Positions 27,415-36,529 of a stretch of DNA of 64,000 nt are shown in pieces. Origin of the DNA: Amycolatopsis nivea. Lineage in GTDB: Bacteria > Actinomycetota > Actinomycetes > Mycobacteriales > Pseudonocardiaceae. The DNA is taken from assembly GCF_004522235.1 (NCBI RefSeq), contig NZ_SDLT01000005.1, positions 1 to 64,000 of the forward strand, given 5' to 3'. The stretch's first letter is position 1. Each line of letters starts with the position of its first letter. Under the pieces are notes generated by a model. The model made no database searches. It was given only the letters and a program-made list of their open reading frames with translations, and was not told where the DNA came from. The translations under genes and the position numbers were made by a program.

Positions 27415-27702
27415 GTGAAGCAATTGATCACTCGCGTCGACGACGAGCTGCACGCTCGGCTGAAGGCCAGGGCCGAGGCCGAGGGGCGCAGCATGAACGA
27501 CCTGGTCACCGAAGTGCTCAGCAACGCGCTCAACAGGGAAGAGACGCCGGAGGCGTGGAAAGCCCGGCTGCTCGCGGAGGGCAAGCTGATCGCTTTCGAG
27601 TCTGAGCGGGAGCCGGTTGGCCTCGACGAACTGGAGCGGCGTTCGGCTGGATGGGGTGCGTCGGTCAGCGAGGCGCTCGACTGGTCGCGGGGTGAATGGT
27701 GA
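27415..27702 (+). CDS. Ribbon-helix-helix antitoxin (VapB/FitA type)
   Basis: The 95-aa protein starts KQLITRVDDELHARLKARA, the beta-strand and first helix of an RHH DNA-binding fold. GRSMNDLVTEVLSNAL follows as the second helix. The C-terminal half (EAWKARLLAEGKLIAFESE...WGASVSEALDWSRGEW) would wrap the toxin. There is no Shine-Dalgarno sequence, so the mRNA may be leaderless; GTG 27412 is an equal alternative. Its stop lies inside the start region of the PIN gene. Confidence 0.85.
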   Translation: MKQLITRVDDELHARLKARAEAEGRSMNDLVTEVLSNALNREETPEAWKARLLAEGKLIAFESEREPVGLDELERRSAGWGASVSEALDWSRGEW

Positions 27703-28142
27703 CTGTCTATTACGCCGATACGAGCGCGGTCGTGCGGGTGTTCTTCGCTGATGAGCCCGAGCACGCCGAGTTGCGCGACCTGCTTGCGAGCGGCCGGAAC
27801 CGGGTTCTCACCAGTGAGCTGACCCGGATCGAGTTCGCGAGCGCGATGGCGGCGGCCAAGCGGTCCGGGCGCATCCCGGATGCGCGGGAGTTTCTCGATC
27901 GGTTCGACGCGATGAGTCGTTCTTCGACGTTGGGCGTGATTCCGTTCCGGCCTGCGCGTGTTTTTCCCGCCGCGCAGCGATTGGTCGTCGAGAACTATTC
28001 TCTTCGCACGCTTGATGCGCTTCATCTCGCGGTCGTGATGCGGGAAACCGCCGACCTCACTGGCGGTGAACCCGTCACTGTGGTTACTTGTGACGCGCGG
28101 CAGGCTGATGCGGCAAAGGCCAATGGCCTCCTCGTCCGCTAA
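27696..28142 (+). CDS. PIN-domain ribonuclease toxin (VapC type)
   Basis: The 148-aa product carries the PIN acidic site: Asp8 in YYADTSAVV, Glu in SELTRIEFASA, Asp in LRTLDALHLA and Asp in VVTCDARQADAAK. VapC enzymes cleave tRNA or rRNA when freed from antitoxin. The ATG overlaps the antitoxin end by 7 nt, the usual coupled layout. Its stop overlaps the stop of the convergent XRE gene. The pair sits between ahcY and tmk, where mycobacteria have nothing, so it was probably acquired. Confidence 0.88.
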   Translation: MVTVYYADTSAVVRVFFADEPEHAELRDLLASGRNRVLTSELTRIEFASAMAAAKRSGRIPDAREFLDRFDAMSRSSTLGVIPFRPARVFPAAQRLVVENYSLRTLDALHLAVVMRETADLTGGEPVTVVTCDARQADAAKANGLLVR

Positions 28143-28681
28143 CGCGGATACCGCATCGTCAACACCGCAGTAGCCGGACCGCCGATTCCTCGATAAACAT
28201 GGTCCGTCTCCGCGATAAACGTATGCGTCCCGGCAGCGGCAACCGTCACCGGCGCGTCAACCGGCCCCACTTCAGCCGTCCCGGTCAATACCGTCAAAAC
28301 CTCCCGCACCCCAGGGCTGTGCGGATGCGACACCTGAACCCGCTCGTGGATCGTCAGCCGGTACACCTCGGTCACGCCGTCCGGATCCTCCCACCGGCCG
28401 AGCAGCGTCGCCGCCACGCTATCGCCATGCGCTTCAGCCACCCCTTCGTCGCCGAAGAGCAAGTCGCTCAACGGGATCGACAGTGCGGTGGCGATCGCGA
28501 ACAGCGTGTCCAACGTCGGGTTTCGGCGGCCGTTTTCCAACTCCGACAGCGTTCCCTTGCCGAGACCGCTGTCGGCGGCGAGCGTGGTCAGGCCGACGCC
28601 CGCGCGGGTGCGGAGCGTTCGGATGCGGGTACCGACCGCCGCGGCGAGGGCGCGGCCGTCCGGGGCGGGTGACGTCGACAT
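28139..28681 (-). CDS. XRE-family regulator with C-terminal cupin domain
   Basis: The 180-aa protein has an N-terminal helix-turn-helix (GTRIRTLRTRAGVGLTTLA, then GLGKGTLSELENGRRNPTLD) at about residues 17-70. A cupin-like domain follows (HERVQVSHPHSPGVREVLTVL, AGTHTFIAETDHVYRG). Such regulators sense small metabolites through the cupin. It is divergent from the YbaK-type gene. A perfect palindrome lies 15 bp from its start codon, so autoregulation and control of the neighbour are likely. Confidence 0.88.
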   Translation of the reverse strand: MSTSPAPDGRALAAAVGTRIRTLRTRAGVGLTTLAADSGLGKGTLSELENGRRNPTLDTLFAIATALSIPLSDLLFGDEGVAEAHGDSVAATLLGRWEDPDGVTEVYRLTIHERVQVSHPHSPGVREVLTVLTGTAEVGPVDAPVTVAAAGTHTFIAETDHVYRGIGGPATAVLTMRYPR

Positions 28682-28695
28682 TGGGCCTAGTCTAG

Positions 28696-28713
28696 TGTTC
28701 TGTTTACAGAACA
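28696..28713. promoter_or_regulatory. Palindromic operator in the XRE/YbaK divergent promoter
   Basis: TGTTCTGT-TT-ACAGAACA is a perfect 18-bp palindrome. It is centred in the 47-bp gap between two divergent start codons and so overlaps both core promoters. It is the obvious binding site for the adjacent XRE regulator. Confidence 0.75.
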
Positions 28714-28728
28714 GCTGGAGGTGTGCAG

Positions 28729-29193
28729 ATGTCGGCAGTGCAAAACGTGCAGGACGCGCTCGACGAGGCGGGCGTCGAAGGCCGGGCGCGGACTCTTCCG
28801 CAGTCCACTCGGACGGCGGCCGAGGCGGCGGACGCGCTGGGCTGTCCGGTCGGCGCGATCGCGAACAGCCTGGTCTTCATGGCCGACGACGCCCCGCTGC
28901 TGGTCTTGACCAGTGGCGCGCACCGCGTGGACACCGAGGCGCTCGCCGCGCGGCTCGGGCGCGGCCGGATCCGCCGGGCCAAGCCGGACGAGGTGCGCGC
29001 GGCTACCGGGCAGGTGATCGGCGGGGTGTCGCCGGTCGGGCATCCGGCTCCGCTGGAGACCGTGGTCGACGAGGCGTTGCGGCAGTACACCGAGGTGTGG
29101 GCAGCGGCCGGTACGCCGAACGCCGTCTTCCCGACGACGTTCGACGAACTGGTGCGGATCACCAAGGGCACGCCGCTGCGGGTGGACGGATAA
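28729..29193 (+). CDS. YbaK/EbsC-family aminoacyl-tRNA editing protein
   Basis: The 154-aa protein matches the YbaK/ProX single-domain deacylases that hydrolyse mischarged tRNA. Visible landmarks are LGCPVGAIANSLVF, the conserved GGVSPVGHP loop (the GxxxP site) and NAVFPTTFDELVRIT. ATG lies 7 nt after GGAGG. Its pairing with an XRE/cupin regulator suggests conditional expression, unlike the usual constitutive editing factor. Substrate amino acid not assigned. Confidence 0.88.
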   Translation: MSAVQNVQDALDEAGVEGRARTLPQSTRTAAEAADALGCPVGAIANSLVFMADDAPLLVLTSGAHRVDTEALAARLGRGRIRRAKPDEVRAATGQVIGGVSPVGHPAPLETVVDEALRQYTEVWAAAGTPNAVFPTTFDELVRITKGTPLRVDG

Positions 29194-29196
29194 AGC

Positions 29197-30189
29197 TCAG
29201 TTCCATTCCACCGCGATGCCGGCCAGCCCTGGCCCGGTGTCGCGGAAATACCCGCTCGTCACGCCGCCGGTGTCGCACGGCAATTCCTCCGCCTCGACCG
29301 GCAGCGCGTCGTCGCGGGCGCGGACTTCCCGGGTGATCCGGGCGGGCATCGCGGTGGGCGCGAACTGCAGTTGCAGCAGATAGCTGGCGCATTGGTCGCG
29401 CAGCATCCGGTAGTACCCGGGGAACGTCACGGCGGAATTGTCGTGGATTTCGAAGCAGAAAACGTGGATCTCGCCCTCGGCGAGCTTCCGGTCGAAAAGC
29501 AGTTCCGTCGCCATCGTCTCGCGGGCGGGATGCCTGCGGATCCGTCCGACGCGGCAGCCTTCCGCGGTGATCAGTTCGACGTCGTCGATCCGGCAGCCGG
29601 GGTCGCCGTTGTAGACCGCCACGTACCGGTCCGGTCCGTGCCGCCGCGCGCGGGTGACCAGCCGGGTCCGGAATTTCACCTGATGTTTCTGTTCGTCGAT
29701 GGTGATCTGGTCGTGCACCGACAGCATCTCCAGGTCGGAGTTCGACTGCCGGGACGCTGGCGCCGCGCCGAGGTCGCTCATCAGCTGTTCGACGATCGCG
29801 CCCATCTCGCCCGAGCGCAGGTCGTGGAACGACGCCGCGGCCTGGTGCCCGCGCGGGCGCGCCGTGCGGGGGCCGATCAGCACCACGAGCGAGTCCGCGG
29901 GCAATTGCAGCACCGACTCCAGCGCGCGGACCGCGGGCAGCGCCTTCGGCACCTCCGGCTGGCGCAGCCCCCGCTGCCAGTAGCTCAGCGTCGACTGTCC
30001 GATGTGGACGCCGCGGAGCGCGAGATGCGCTCGCAGCCGGGCGAGCGACAGGCCGCGATGCGCGATCGCGAGCCGCAGCGCCTGGTGGAATTCACCGGAT
30101 CGCAGTGCTTCGCCGAGCTCGGGCGGCAGTTCACCCGCGCCGCGCCGGCCAGGTTCCATGATCAGTGGGCCATCCCCGTCTCGTGCCAC
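29197..30189 (-). CDS. Helix-turn-helix protein of unknown function
   Basis: The 330-aa protein has an N-terminal lambda-repressor-like HTH (HQALRLAIAHRGLSLARLRAHL, then GQSTLSYWQRGLRQPE) at about residues 34-80, ending near IGPRTARPRG. The C-terminal 220 residues form a probable beta-rich domain (DQITIDEQKHQVKFRTRLVTR, FCFEIHDNSAVTFPGYYR) that I do not recognise. Similar HTH-plus-beta proteins occur widely in actinomycetes. GTG 30189 follows AAGGGA; a shorter form from ATG 30159 is possible. It converges with the YbaK-type gene, 3 bp apart. Confidence 0.7.
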   Translation of the reverse strand: MARDGDGPLIMEPGRRGAGELPPELGEALRSGEFHQALRLAIAHRGLSLARLRAHLALRGVHIGQSTLSYWQRGLRQPEVPKALPAVRALESVLQLPADSLVVLIGPRTARPRGHQAAASFHDLRSGEMGAIVEQLMSDLGAAPASRQSNSDLEMLSVHDQITIDEQKHQVKFRTRLVTRARRHGPDRYVAVYNGDPGCRIDDVELITAEGCRVGRIRRHPARETMATELLFDRKLAEGEIHVFCFEIHDNSAVTFPGYYRMLRDQCASYLLQLQFAPTAMPARITREVRARDDALPVEAEELPCDTGGVTSGYFRDTGPGLAGIAVEWN

Positions 30190-30426
30190 CGCTGTCCCTT
30201 CAACGCCGCCCGTGCGCTGGGCGTGAATGCCGCGGAACGTTCACGTTAGCAGCGCGCGGTAACGGGTCCGGCCCCCGTTTGGTGTGCTTGGCCACGGAAG
30301 GGTAACCGTTCCGTGTTCCACCGCGGACCCGGAACACCCTCGTCGCCGGACAGGCATCTTGCTCGGAGTGATCGACCGGTTCACCGTTGTGACCACCACT
30401 GGCCACGTCTAGGCGGGAGGTGCGTC

Positions 30427-30774
30427 ATGGGTCTGGGGAAACCGAATCACGTGGGGAGCACTGCCGGGCGGGTCCGGCGGTCCTCGACCACTTGCCGAAG
30501 GCACGTCGGACGCTTGCTGCTCCTCGTGGCGTTCACGGGCCTGGCGTTGCCGGTGTCGGCTCCGGGCGCGGGCGCGGCGCAGCCCGCTGACACCGGCAAC
30601 GCCCACCTTACGGCCGCACCGCGCAGCGAGGTGGTGCAGCGGGACGGCGGCCAGAGCACGCCGGCGCAGCCGCACGGCGACGACTGGATCCCGCTGCTCT
30701 GCCTCGCCGGGCTGCTGGTCGCGGTGCCGGTCGGCTACCTCGGCTACGCCCGCGCCCGCCGAGAGACGGCCTGA
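30427..30774 (+). CDS. Small secreted or membrane protein
   Basis: The 115-aa protein has a basic N-terminus with a hydrophobic segment (HVGRLLLLVAFTGLALPVSAPGAGA, probable signal peptide). A short polar stretch follows, then one C-terminal membrane helix (WIPLLCLAGLLVAVPVGYLGYA) with a basic tail. ATG follows GGGAGG. I recognise no family. It lies 26 bp upstream of tmk and is probably cotranscribed with it. Confidence 0.65.
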   Translation: MGLGKPNHVGSTAGRVRRSSTTCRRHVGRLLLLVAFTGLALPVSAPGAGAAQPADTGNAHLTAAPRSEVVQRDGGQSTPAQPHGDDWIPLLCLAGLLVAVPVGYLGYARARRETA

Positions 30775-30800
30775 GCACGCCACCAAGTATCTTCGACGAC

Positions 30801-31442
30801 GTGGGGCGACTGGTCGTAATCGAAGGTCTGGACGGCGCGGGCAAGCGGACGCTGTCCGAGGGGCTGACAGCTGCGCTGCAAGAGGCGGGCGCGAGCGTCG
30901 GCAGCCTCGCCTTCCCGCGTTACGGCCGCAGCGTGCACGCCGACCTGGTGCGGGAAGCGCTGCACCGCGGGCACGGCGACCTCGCCGACTCGGTGTACGG
31001 AATGGCGTTGCTCTACGCCCTCGACCGCAGCGGTGCGGCCGACGAGATCCGCGCGCTGCTCGCGGCCAACGACGTCGTCCTGCTGGATCGTTACGTCGCC
31101 TCGAATGCCGCGTACGCCGCCGCGCGCCTGCGCGAGCACGCCGATGGCGCTGTGGTGCAGTGGGTTTGGGACCTCGAGGTCACGCGGTTCGGGCTGCCCC
31201 GGCCGGACGCGCATCTGCTGCTGCGGGTGAGCCCGGAGGTCGCCGCCGAGCGGGCAGTCCGCCGGGCGGAGTCGGACGCGGCGCGGGCGCGGGACGCGTT
31301 CGAGTCGGACGACTCGCTGCAGCAGCGCTGCGCCGCGGTGTACGACGAGCTGGCCGTGGCTTCGTGGCTCGCGCCGTGGCATGTGCTGGACGGCGTGGCG
31401 GGCGTTGATCTGCCGATGCTGGCGAAGTCTCTGCTCGCTTAA
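30801..31442 (+). CDS. tmk: Thymidylate kinase
   Basis: Tmk phosphorylates dTMP to dTDP. The 213-aa enzyme has the P-loop EGLDGAGKRTL (residues 8-18), the DRY/ASNAAY substrate motif LLDRYVASNAAY and the LID-like region RAVRRAESDAARARDAFESDD. Like the mycobacterial enzyme it has Lys/Arg in the P-loop (GKR). tmk lies between ahcY and mtrA in mycobacteria; here about 10 kb of accessory genes separate these partners. Its stop overlaps that of the convergent tetR gene. Confidence 0.92.
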   Translation: MGRLVVIEGLDGAGKRTLSEGLTAALQEAGASVGSLAFPRYGRSVHADLVREALHRGHGDLADSVYGMALLYALDRSGAADEIRALLAANDVVLLDRYVASNAAYAAARLREHADGAVVQWVWDLEVTRFGLPRPDAHLLLRVSPEVAAERAVRRAESDAARARDAFESDDSLQQRCAAVYDELAVASWLAPWHVLDGVAGVDLPMLAKSLLA

Positions 31443-32011
31443 CCCAGCGCCGCGGTCGCCTTGCGCAATTCGCTGAGCACTTCGTCGGCCAGCGCCCCGA
31501 ACTCCCGCCGGTTCCCCGTCTCGACCCAGCGGTGGAAAGCCGTCCCGAACGCGAGGCAGCCCAGTTCCGCGGCGACGCGTGCGGTCGACTCGCTGATTCC
31601 GCGTGCCGCGAGTGCGTCGTGCATGGCCTGGACCATCTTGGTGCGCTTGAGCAATTCGCGTTCGAGCAGTTCGCTGTTCGCCGCCACGACCGGCTGCCGC
31701 GCCCGGGCCTGAGCCAGCCGCTCGCCGGTGAAAACCGCCGCCGCGGCATCCAATGCCCCGCCGACCGCTTCGAACGGCGTCGCGCCCGCTGGCGTCCCGG
31801 CAATGCCCTCGGAAAACAGCCGGGTCAGTACCTCCTGCCCGCCGAACAGCACCTCGCGCTTGTCGGCGAAATGGCGGAAGAAGGTGCGTTTCGTGAGCCC
31901 GGCGCGTTCGGCGATTTCGGCGACCGTGGTCTGGTCGTAGCCGCGTTCGGTGAACAGGTCGAGCGCGGCCCGCTCCAAGCGTTGGCGTGCGTTCGGTTCC
32001 CAGCGGCCCAT
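31439..32011 (-). CDS. TetR-family repressor
   Basis: The 190-aa regulator has an N-terminal TetR HTH (ALDLFTERGYDQTTVAEIAERAGLTKRTFFRHFADKREV, about residues 19-57) and a divergent ligand domain. It is divergent from an SDR gene. The intervening 84 bp carry two related 21-bp palindromes. A GTG at 32035 would place the start inside one palindrome, so ATG 32011 is preferred. The effector is unknown; control of the SDR gene and of itself is likely. Confidence 0.88.
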   Translation of the reverse strand: MGRWEPNARQRLERAALDLFTERGYDQTTVAEIAERAGLTKRTFFRHFADKREVLFGGQEVLTRLFSEGIAGTPAGATPFEAVGGALDAAAAVFTGERLAQARARQPVVAANSELLERELLKRTKMVQAMHDALAARGISESTARVAAELGCLAFGTAFHRWVETGNRREFGALADEVLSELRKATAALG

Positions 32012-32026
32012 GCCGTCCAGTCTAGG

Positions 32027-32077
32027 TGATGACACCAGATGACATCAGGCGTACGGTGATGGCACTAGGTGTCATCA
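32027..32077. promoter_or_regulatory. Two tandem TetR-type operators
   Basis: Site 1 (32027-32047) is TGATGACACC-A-GATGACATCA and site 2 (32057-32077) is TGATGGCACT-A-GGTGTCATCA. Each is an imperfect palindrome with 8 of 10 matched pairs, and the centres are 30 bp apart. They lie in the tetR/SDR divergent promoter. Confidence 0.75.
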
Positions 32078-32095
32078 ACTGTGAAAGGACAACTC

Positions 32096-32998
32096 ATGCG
32101 GGTTTTCGTCACCGGGGCCAGCGGCCACGTCGGCTCGGCTCTCGTTCCCGAATTGCTCTCCGCCGGACACGAGGTGGTCGGGCTCGCCCGGTCGGACGCC
32201 TCCGCCGCGGCGCTCGCCGAACGCGGCGCGCAGGTGCGGCGCGGCGACCTCGACGATCTGGACGGCCTGCGCGAAGCGGTGGCCGAGGCGGACGGCGTCG
32301 TGCACTTGGCGTTCAAGCACGACTTGATGGCCAGCGGCGAGTTCGGCGCGGCGGTCGAGGCGGATCTGTCCGCACTGAAAGCGCTTGGTGAGGCTCTCGC
32401 CGACACCGGCAAGCCACTGGTCTCGACCTCCGGAACCCTGATGTTCGCCGGGCTCGGCCGCGCTGGCACCGAGGACGACCGGCTCCCCGGCGGCCCGCGC
32501 GTGGACGCGGAGAACTACGTGCTCGGGCTCGCTGACCGCGGCGTCCGGTCGTCAGTCGTGCGGCTGCCGCCGTCGGTGCACAGTTCGCTCGACAAGCACG
32601 GCTTCGTCCCGACCATGATCCGCTTCGCTCGTGCGGCCGGGGTTTCGCCGTACGTCGGCGAGGGCACCAACCGCTGGTCCGCCGGGCACACGCTCGACGC
32701 GGCCCGGCTCTACCGGCTGGCTCTGGAGAAGGCTCCGGCCGGGACGATGCTGCACGCCGTCGGCGACGAAGCCATCTCGCTCCGGCAGATCGCCGAGACG
32801 ATCGGCGCGCGGCTCGGGGTTCCGGTGAAGTCCATCGCGCCGGAGGAAGCCGCGGCGCACTTCTCGTTCCTGGCGCCGATGGTGCAGTCGGACGCGCCGA
32901 CGTCCGCCGCGCGCACGCGTGAACTCCTCGACTGGAAGCCGGAACACCCTGGCCTGCTTGAAGATCTCGCCGAAGAGCACTACTTCGCTACGGCGTGA
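32096..32998 (+). CDS. NAD(P)-dependent epimerase/SDR-type oxidoreductase
   Basis: The 300-aa extended/atypical SDR starts with the nucleotide motif [17 protein letters not shown] (GxxGxxG). GLARS and [12 protein letters not shown] follow and then VHLAFKHD. The usual YxxxK is replaced by a segment around [12 protein letters not shown], so the catalytic Tyr is probably that in ENYVL. The C-terminal [11 protein letters not shown] and [23 protein letters not shown] are typical of TetR-paired NAD-dependent epimerases. Translation starts at ATG after GAAAGGAC. It converges with the amine oxidase gene and overlaps it by 11 nt. Confidence 0.85.
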   Translation: MRVFVTGASGHVGSALVPELLSAGHEVVGLARSDASAAALAERGAQVRRGDLDDLDGLREAVAEADGVVHLAFKHDLMASGEFGAAVEADLSALKALGEALADTGKPLVSTSGTLMFAGLGRAGTEDDRLPGGPRVDAENYVLGLADRGVRSSVVRLPPSVHSSLDKHGFVPTMIRFARAAGVSPYVGEGTNRWSAGHTLDAARLYRLALEKAPAGTMLHAVGDEAISLRQIAETIGARLGVPVKSIAPEEAAAHFSFLAPMVQSDAPTSAARTRELLDWKPEHPGLLEDLAEEHYFATA

Positions 32999-34112
32999 AC
33001 CTCGCCGGATCGAACAGCGAGATCGGGTGCCGCGTCTCGCCGTCCACCACCAGGTCGGCGAGGATTTCCCCGACCACCGGCACGAATTTGAAGCCGTGCC
33101 CGGAAAACCCGGACGCCACGACCACGCGCGGATGCCGCGGGTGCGGGGCGATCACGAAGTGCTCGTCCGGGGTGTTCGTGTAGAGGCAGGTCGCCGCGCG
33201 GCGGAAGGTCGCCGGGAGCGTCGGGATCCGGGAGCCGACGACGTCGGCGACCGCGCGTACCTCGTCGTCGTGGATCCGCCGGTCGATCGTGTCGGCGGTG
33301 CACGGCGTGCCGCCAAGGTGCACGGCGACTTTGACGCCTTGCGTGGTGTGCGCGGGAAAACCGTAGAACTGGCCGCCTTCAGCGGTTTCCCACAGATAGA
33401 CGGGATGATCGGTGAACGGCCGCACGTCGGCCGGTTCGAACCAATACTGGACCTGGCGGCGCACCTCGAAATCGACGCCTAGGTCCGCGAGCAGCACGGG
33501 TGCCCAAGCGCCGGGGCACAGCACGAGCCGCTCGGCGGTGTAGTAGCTCGAAGCGGTGCCGACGCGCACCCCGGTTTCCGTGGTGGTCCACGTGAACACC
33601 TGCTCCTCGTGGTGCAATTCGGCACCGTGGCGCGCGGCGAGTTGCAGGTGTGCGGCGACGCTTCCTTCGGGCGATACGAAACCGGCACCCGGTTCCCACA
33701 GCGCCACCTCGTCGTCGGCCGGGGTGATGGTGGGGAACCGGTGCCGGATCTCGGCCGCGTCCAGGATTTCGTGCGGGATGTCGAACTTCTCCGCGGAAAG
33801 CGTGCTGCCCGCGATCGTGCGCGACTCTGGCGGTCCGCCCATCACCGCGCCGCAGCGGGTGAACAGCGACCGTCCGGAGTCGCGTTCGAGTTCGTCCCAC
33901 ATCTCGTGCGCGCGCAGCAGCAGCGGTACGTAATCCGGACCTTCGAGGTACGCCTGCCGCGTGATCCGTGAGCCGCCGTGGCTCGAACCGAGGTTGTGCA
34001 CTGGCGCGAACTGGTCGATCCCGAGCACCTTCTGGCCTCGCTGCGCCAGTCGGTAGGCGGCAGCGCTGCCCATTCCGCCGAGGCCGATCACGATCACGTC
34101 GTAGTGCGTCAT
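32988..34112 (-). CDS. Monomeric sarcosine oxidase / N-methyl-amino-acid oxidase
   Basis: The 374-aa flavoenzyme has an N-terminal FAD motif [18 protein letters not shown] and the MSOX-specific [27 protein letters not shown] holds Cys309, matching the cysteine that carries the covalent 8a-S-FAD in sarcosine oxidase. [20 protein letters not shown] closes the fold. It would oxidise sarcosine, N-methyl-tryptophan or a related secondary amine with O2, giving H2O2. Its ATG overlaps the stop of the upstream oxidase gene (ATGA), so both act in one pathway. Confidence 0.88.
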   Translation of the reverse strand: MTHYDVIVIGLGGMGSAAAYRLAQRGQKVLGIDQFAPVHNLGSSHGGSRITRQAYLEGPDYVPLLLRAHEMWDELERDSGRSLFTRCGAVMGGPPESRTIAGSTLSAEKFDIPHEILDAAEIRHRFPTITPADDEVALWEPGAGFVSPEGSVAAHLQLAARHGAELHHEEQVFTWTTTETGVRVGTASSYYTAERLVLCPGAWAPVLLADLGVDFEVRRQVQYWFEPADVRPFTDHPVYLWETAEGGQFYGFPAHTTQGVKVAVHLGGTPCTADTIDRRIHDDEVRAVADVVGSRIPTLPATFRRAATCLYTNTPDEHFVIAPHPRHPRVVVASGFSGHGFKFVPVVGEILADLVVDGETRHPISLFDPARFTP

Positions 34113-36346
34113 TCACTGCTCCTCAACGGTTCCGCGGCCACCTTCGCCGCGAGCCGTTTCCCGAAGTACTCGATTTCCACCGGCGTCCGCGGCCTGGCGT
34201 CCTCGACGGGAAGCCAGGCGTAGGCGAGGTTTTTGTCGACGGTGTAGCCGTACGCGCCGCTCGTGACGTATCCCGCCGGACGGCCGTCGACGTACACCGG
34301 CTCCCGGCCTTGCAGCACCGAGTGCGGGTCGTCGACGGTCAAGCACGCCAGTTTCCGCCGCACCGTCGAGGGAGAACGGTGGAGAAGCGTGTCCCGGCCG
34401 AGGAAGTAGCCCTTGTCCATCCGCACCGCGAACCCGAGACCCGCCTCGTACGGATCGTGCTCGGTGGTCACGTCGACGCCGCAGTTCCGGTGGCCCTCCT
34501 CCATCCGGAGGCTGCGCAGCGCGTCCTCTCCGGCCGCGACGATCCCGTACGGCTGCCCGGCCGACCAGACCGCGTCCCACAGCGCCCGCCCGAGATCCGC
34601 GCCGGTGTGCAGCTCCCAGCCGGGTTCGCCCACGTCAGACCCGCGCAGCACGGTCACCGGCACGTCGCCGACGTACGTCCGCCACGCGCGCGAGTCCGAT
34701 GTGGACAGTTCGGGCAGCACCTGTTCGGCGAGCGGTCCCCACAAGCCGAGACAGCAGGTACCGCCGGTGGTTTCGCGCAGCTGAACCGAGCCGTCGCCGG
34801 GCAGATGACGGCGCAGCCAGGCGACGTCCCGATGATGGTGCGCGGCGACGTGGAACCGCTCGACGCCTAGCCGGGCGACCGTCAGATCGCTGCGGATCCC
34901 GCCGTCTTCGCCGAGCAGCAACGTGCTGGTGACCGAACCGGGCGGCCGGTCGAGCTGGTTCGTGGTCATCGTCTGCAGGAACGGCAGCGCGCCGCGGCCG
35001 GTGATCTCCAGCCGTCGCCGCGGGGTCAGGTCGAACAACGCCACCCGGCTCCGGGCCGCGACTGCCTCCGCGCGGCTGCCTGACGAATACCGCTGCGGCC
35101 GCGCCCAGCCGTCCACCTCGCGGAACTCCGCGCCCAGCGCGACTTCGCGCTCGTAACAGGGCGTGATCCGCACCAGTTCCGTCGCCGGTCGCTGATGGCC
35201 CGCCGCCCTCAGGCTCCGCTCCCGCACCCGGCCGGGCGCGAGCTGCAGCCGATCGAACCGGGCGAGGTCGACGGAGTGCAGGTCAAGGTGTGCTTGCCCC
35301 TCGATCAGCCAGCGCGTCAGCTCCCGCGCGACCCCGGCGGACCACGCGCAGTCCACCGCTTCGGCGACCCAGAACCCGTCGAGCTCCGGATGTTCGCCCA
35401 ACAGCGGCAACCCGTCCGGGGTACCCGGGACCAGCTGGCGGACGCCCTCCTCGACCTTCGCGTCGGCGAGCGCCGGCACTAGTCCGAGCGCGGCCGTCCA
35501 CGACTCCTCGAAGCCCGCCGGAGCGAACTCGGCGTCGGCCTCGACCGGACCCAGTGCGCTGATGCCCAGCCGGTCGACGTGCTCGCGCAGCGACAGCCCG
35601 GCTCCGCGCAGGATCGGTTTGTCAGCCTCGGTGAAGTGGTCGTTGTCCCCGGCGAGCTGCGCCAACGGCGTGGTCCGCGCGTGCTCGACGGCGATCGGCA
35701 CCACCGGCACGGCGAGGTCGACCAGCCGTCCGAACTGAGGCGCGCGTACTCCGGCGCAGGAGATGACCACATCGGCGCGGAACCGATCGGTCGCGGTCGC
35801 CACGGCGGTCACCCGGCCCGCCGTGCGCACGATCTCGACAATCTCTTGCCCAGTAAGGAATTTCGCGCCCCGATCCTTCGCGCGGCGGGCCTGGGCGAGC
35901 GCCGCGCGGATCGGTTTGACCAGCCCGTCGCCGGGAATGTGCAAGCCGCCGAACACCTTCGCGGAGTCGAGCAGCGGATGCAGTTGCGCGCATTCGCCCG
36001 GTTCGCGCAGGTAGCCGCGCACGCCGGACGACGTCGCCCAGCCAAGCCGTTGCCGCAGCCGGGAAAGCTGCTCGGGCGTGGTCGCGAGCTCCAGGCTCCC
36101 GACCGGCTGGAAACACCAGCCGCCGTCGACGGTCAGCCCGCTGTACTTCTCCGCGGTGTACTTGGCGAACTCGGACGCCGTGCGGTCGGCGTGCGTGCGG
36201 AAGAGCAGCCCCGGTCCGGCCGAGGCGAGCGCCGGTTCCGGTTCGAGGACGGTGACGTCGGTCCAGCCGCGTCCGGTCAGCTCGTCGGCGACCGCGCAGC
36301 CGAGGAGCCCGGCGCCGAGCACAACCACCCGCGGTCGCACTGCCAT
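34109..36346 (-). CDS. Dimethylglycine oxidase-like flavoprotein with C-terminal GcvT domain
   Basis: The 745-aa protein joins an N-terminal FAD amine-oxidase domain ([43 protein letters not shown]) to a folate-binding GcvT-like half ([53 protein letters not shown]). This is the design of dimethylglycine oxidase, which demethylates dimethylglycine and passes the one-carbon unit to tetrahydrofolate. It is about 80 residues shorter than the Arthrobacter enzyme. The place of the histidine that carries FAD there (SHAPGL) reads SAGPGL, so FAD may be bound differently. ATG 36346 follows GGAGG. Confidence 0.85.
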   Translation of the reverse strand: MAVRPRVVVLGAGLLGCAVADELTGRGWTDVTVLEPEPALASAGPGLLFRTHADRTASEFAKYTAEKYSGLTVDGGWCFQPVGSLELATTPEQLSRLRQRLGWATSSGVRGYLREPGECAQLHPLLDSAKVFGGLHIPGDGLVKPIRAALAQARRAKDRGAKFLTGQEIVEIVRTAGRVTAVATATDRFRADVVISCAGVRAPQFGRLVDLAVPVVPIAVEHARTTPLAQLAGDNDHFTEADKPILRGAGLSLREHVDRLGISALGPVEADAEFAPAGFEESWTAALGLVPALADAKVEEGVRQLVPGTPDGLPLLGEHPELDGFWVAEAVDCAWSAGVARELTRWLIEGQAHLDLHSVDLARFDRLQLAPGRVRERSLRAAGHQRPATELVRITPCYEREVALGAEFREVDGWARPQRYSSGSRAEAVAARSRVALFDLTPRRRLEITGRGALPFLQTMTTNQLDRPPGSVTSTLLLGEDGGIRSDLTVARLGVERFHVAAHHHRDVAWLRRHLPGDGSVQLRETTGGTCCLGLWGPLAEQVLPELSTSDSRAWRTYVGDVPVTVLRGSDVGEPGWELHTGADLGRALWDAVWSAGQPYGIVAAGEDALRSLRMEEGHRNCGVDVTTEHDPYEAGLGFAVRMDKGYFLGRDTLLHRSPSTVRRKLACLTVDDPHSVLQGREPVYVDGRPAGYVTSGAYGYTVDKNLAYAWLPVEDARPRTPVEIEYFGKRLAAKVAAEPLRSSE

Positions 36347-36477
36347 CGCGAGGTACCTCCTGCCTGCCGGCCGTCGCGGACGGCCCGGCTCGGGACGAGA
36401 CAGGCATGCCGGAACGCCCCCGCCGGGGAACGGACGCGTTGCGGATGGAGATCGATGTTCCGTCTGCTGCAACTCAC

Positions 36478-36506
36478 AAATTGCGGGATCGCGGGCGTGC
36501 TGTCAA
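36478..36506 (-). promoter_or_regulatory. Sigma-70-type promoter of the amine-oxidase operon
   Basis: On the minus strand a perfect TTGACA (36501-36506) is followed after 17 nt by CAATTT (36478-36483), which keeps the A at position 2 and T at position 6 of the -10 box. It lies about 130 bp upstream of the oxidase start and 24 bp past the iclR stop. No separate IclR operator was identified with confidence. Confidence 0.55.
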
Positions 36507-36529
36507 GAGAGCCGCCGCGGCCGCCGGGG

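Noticed and set aside
30230..30242. CCGCGGAACGTTC shared with the palindrome at 6810-6827 as a common operator.
   Set aside because: A shared 13-mer is expected by chance in 64 kb of GC-rich DNA, and the second site is not a full palindrome.
36409..36470. An IclR operator from the CCGGAAC/GTTCCG pair upstream of the amine-oxidase operon.
   Set aside because: The half-sites are far apart and unsymmetrical; only the TTGACA/CAATTT promoter is supported.
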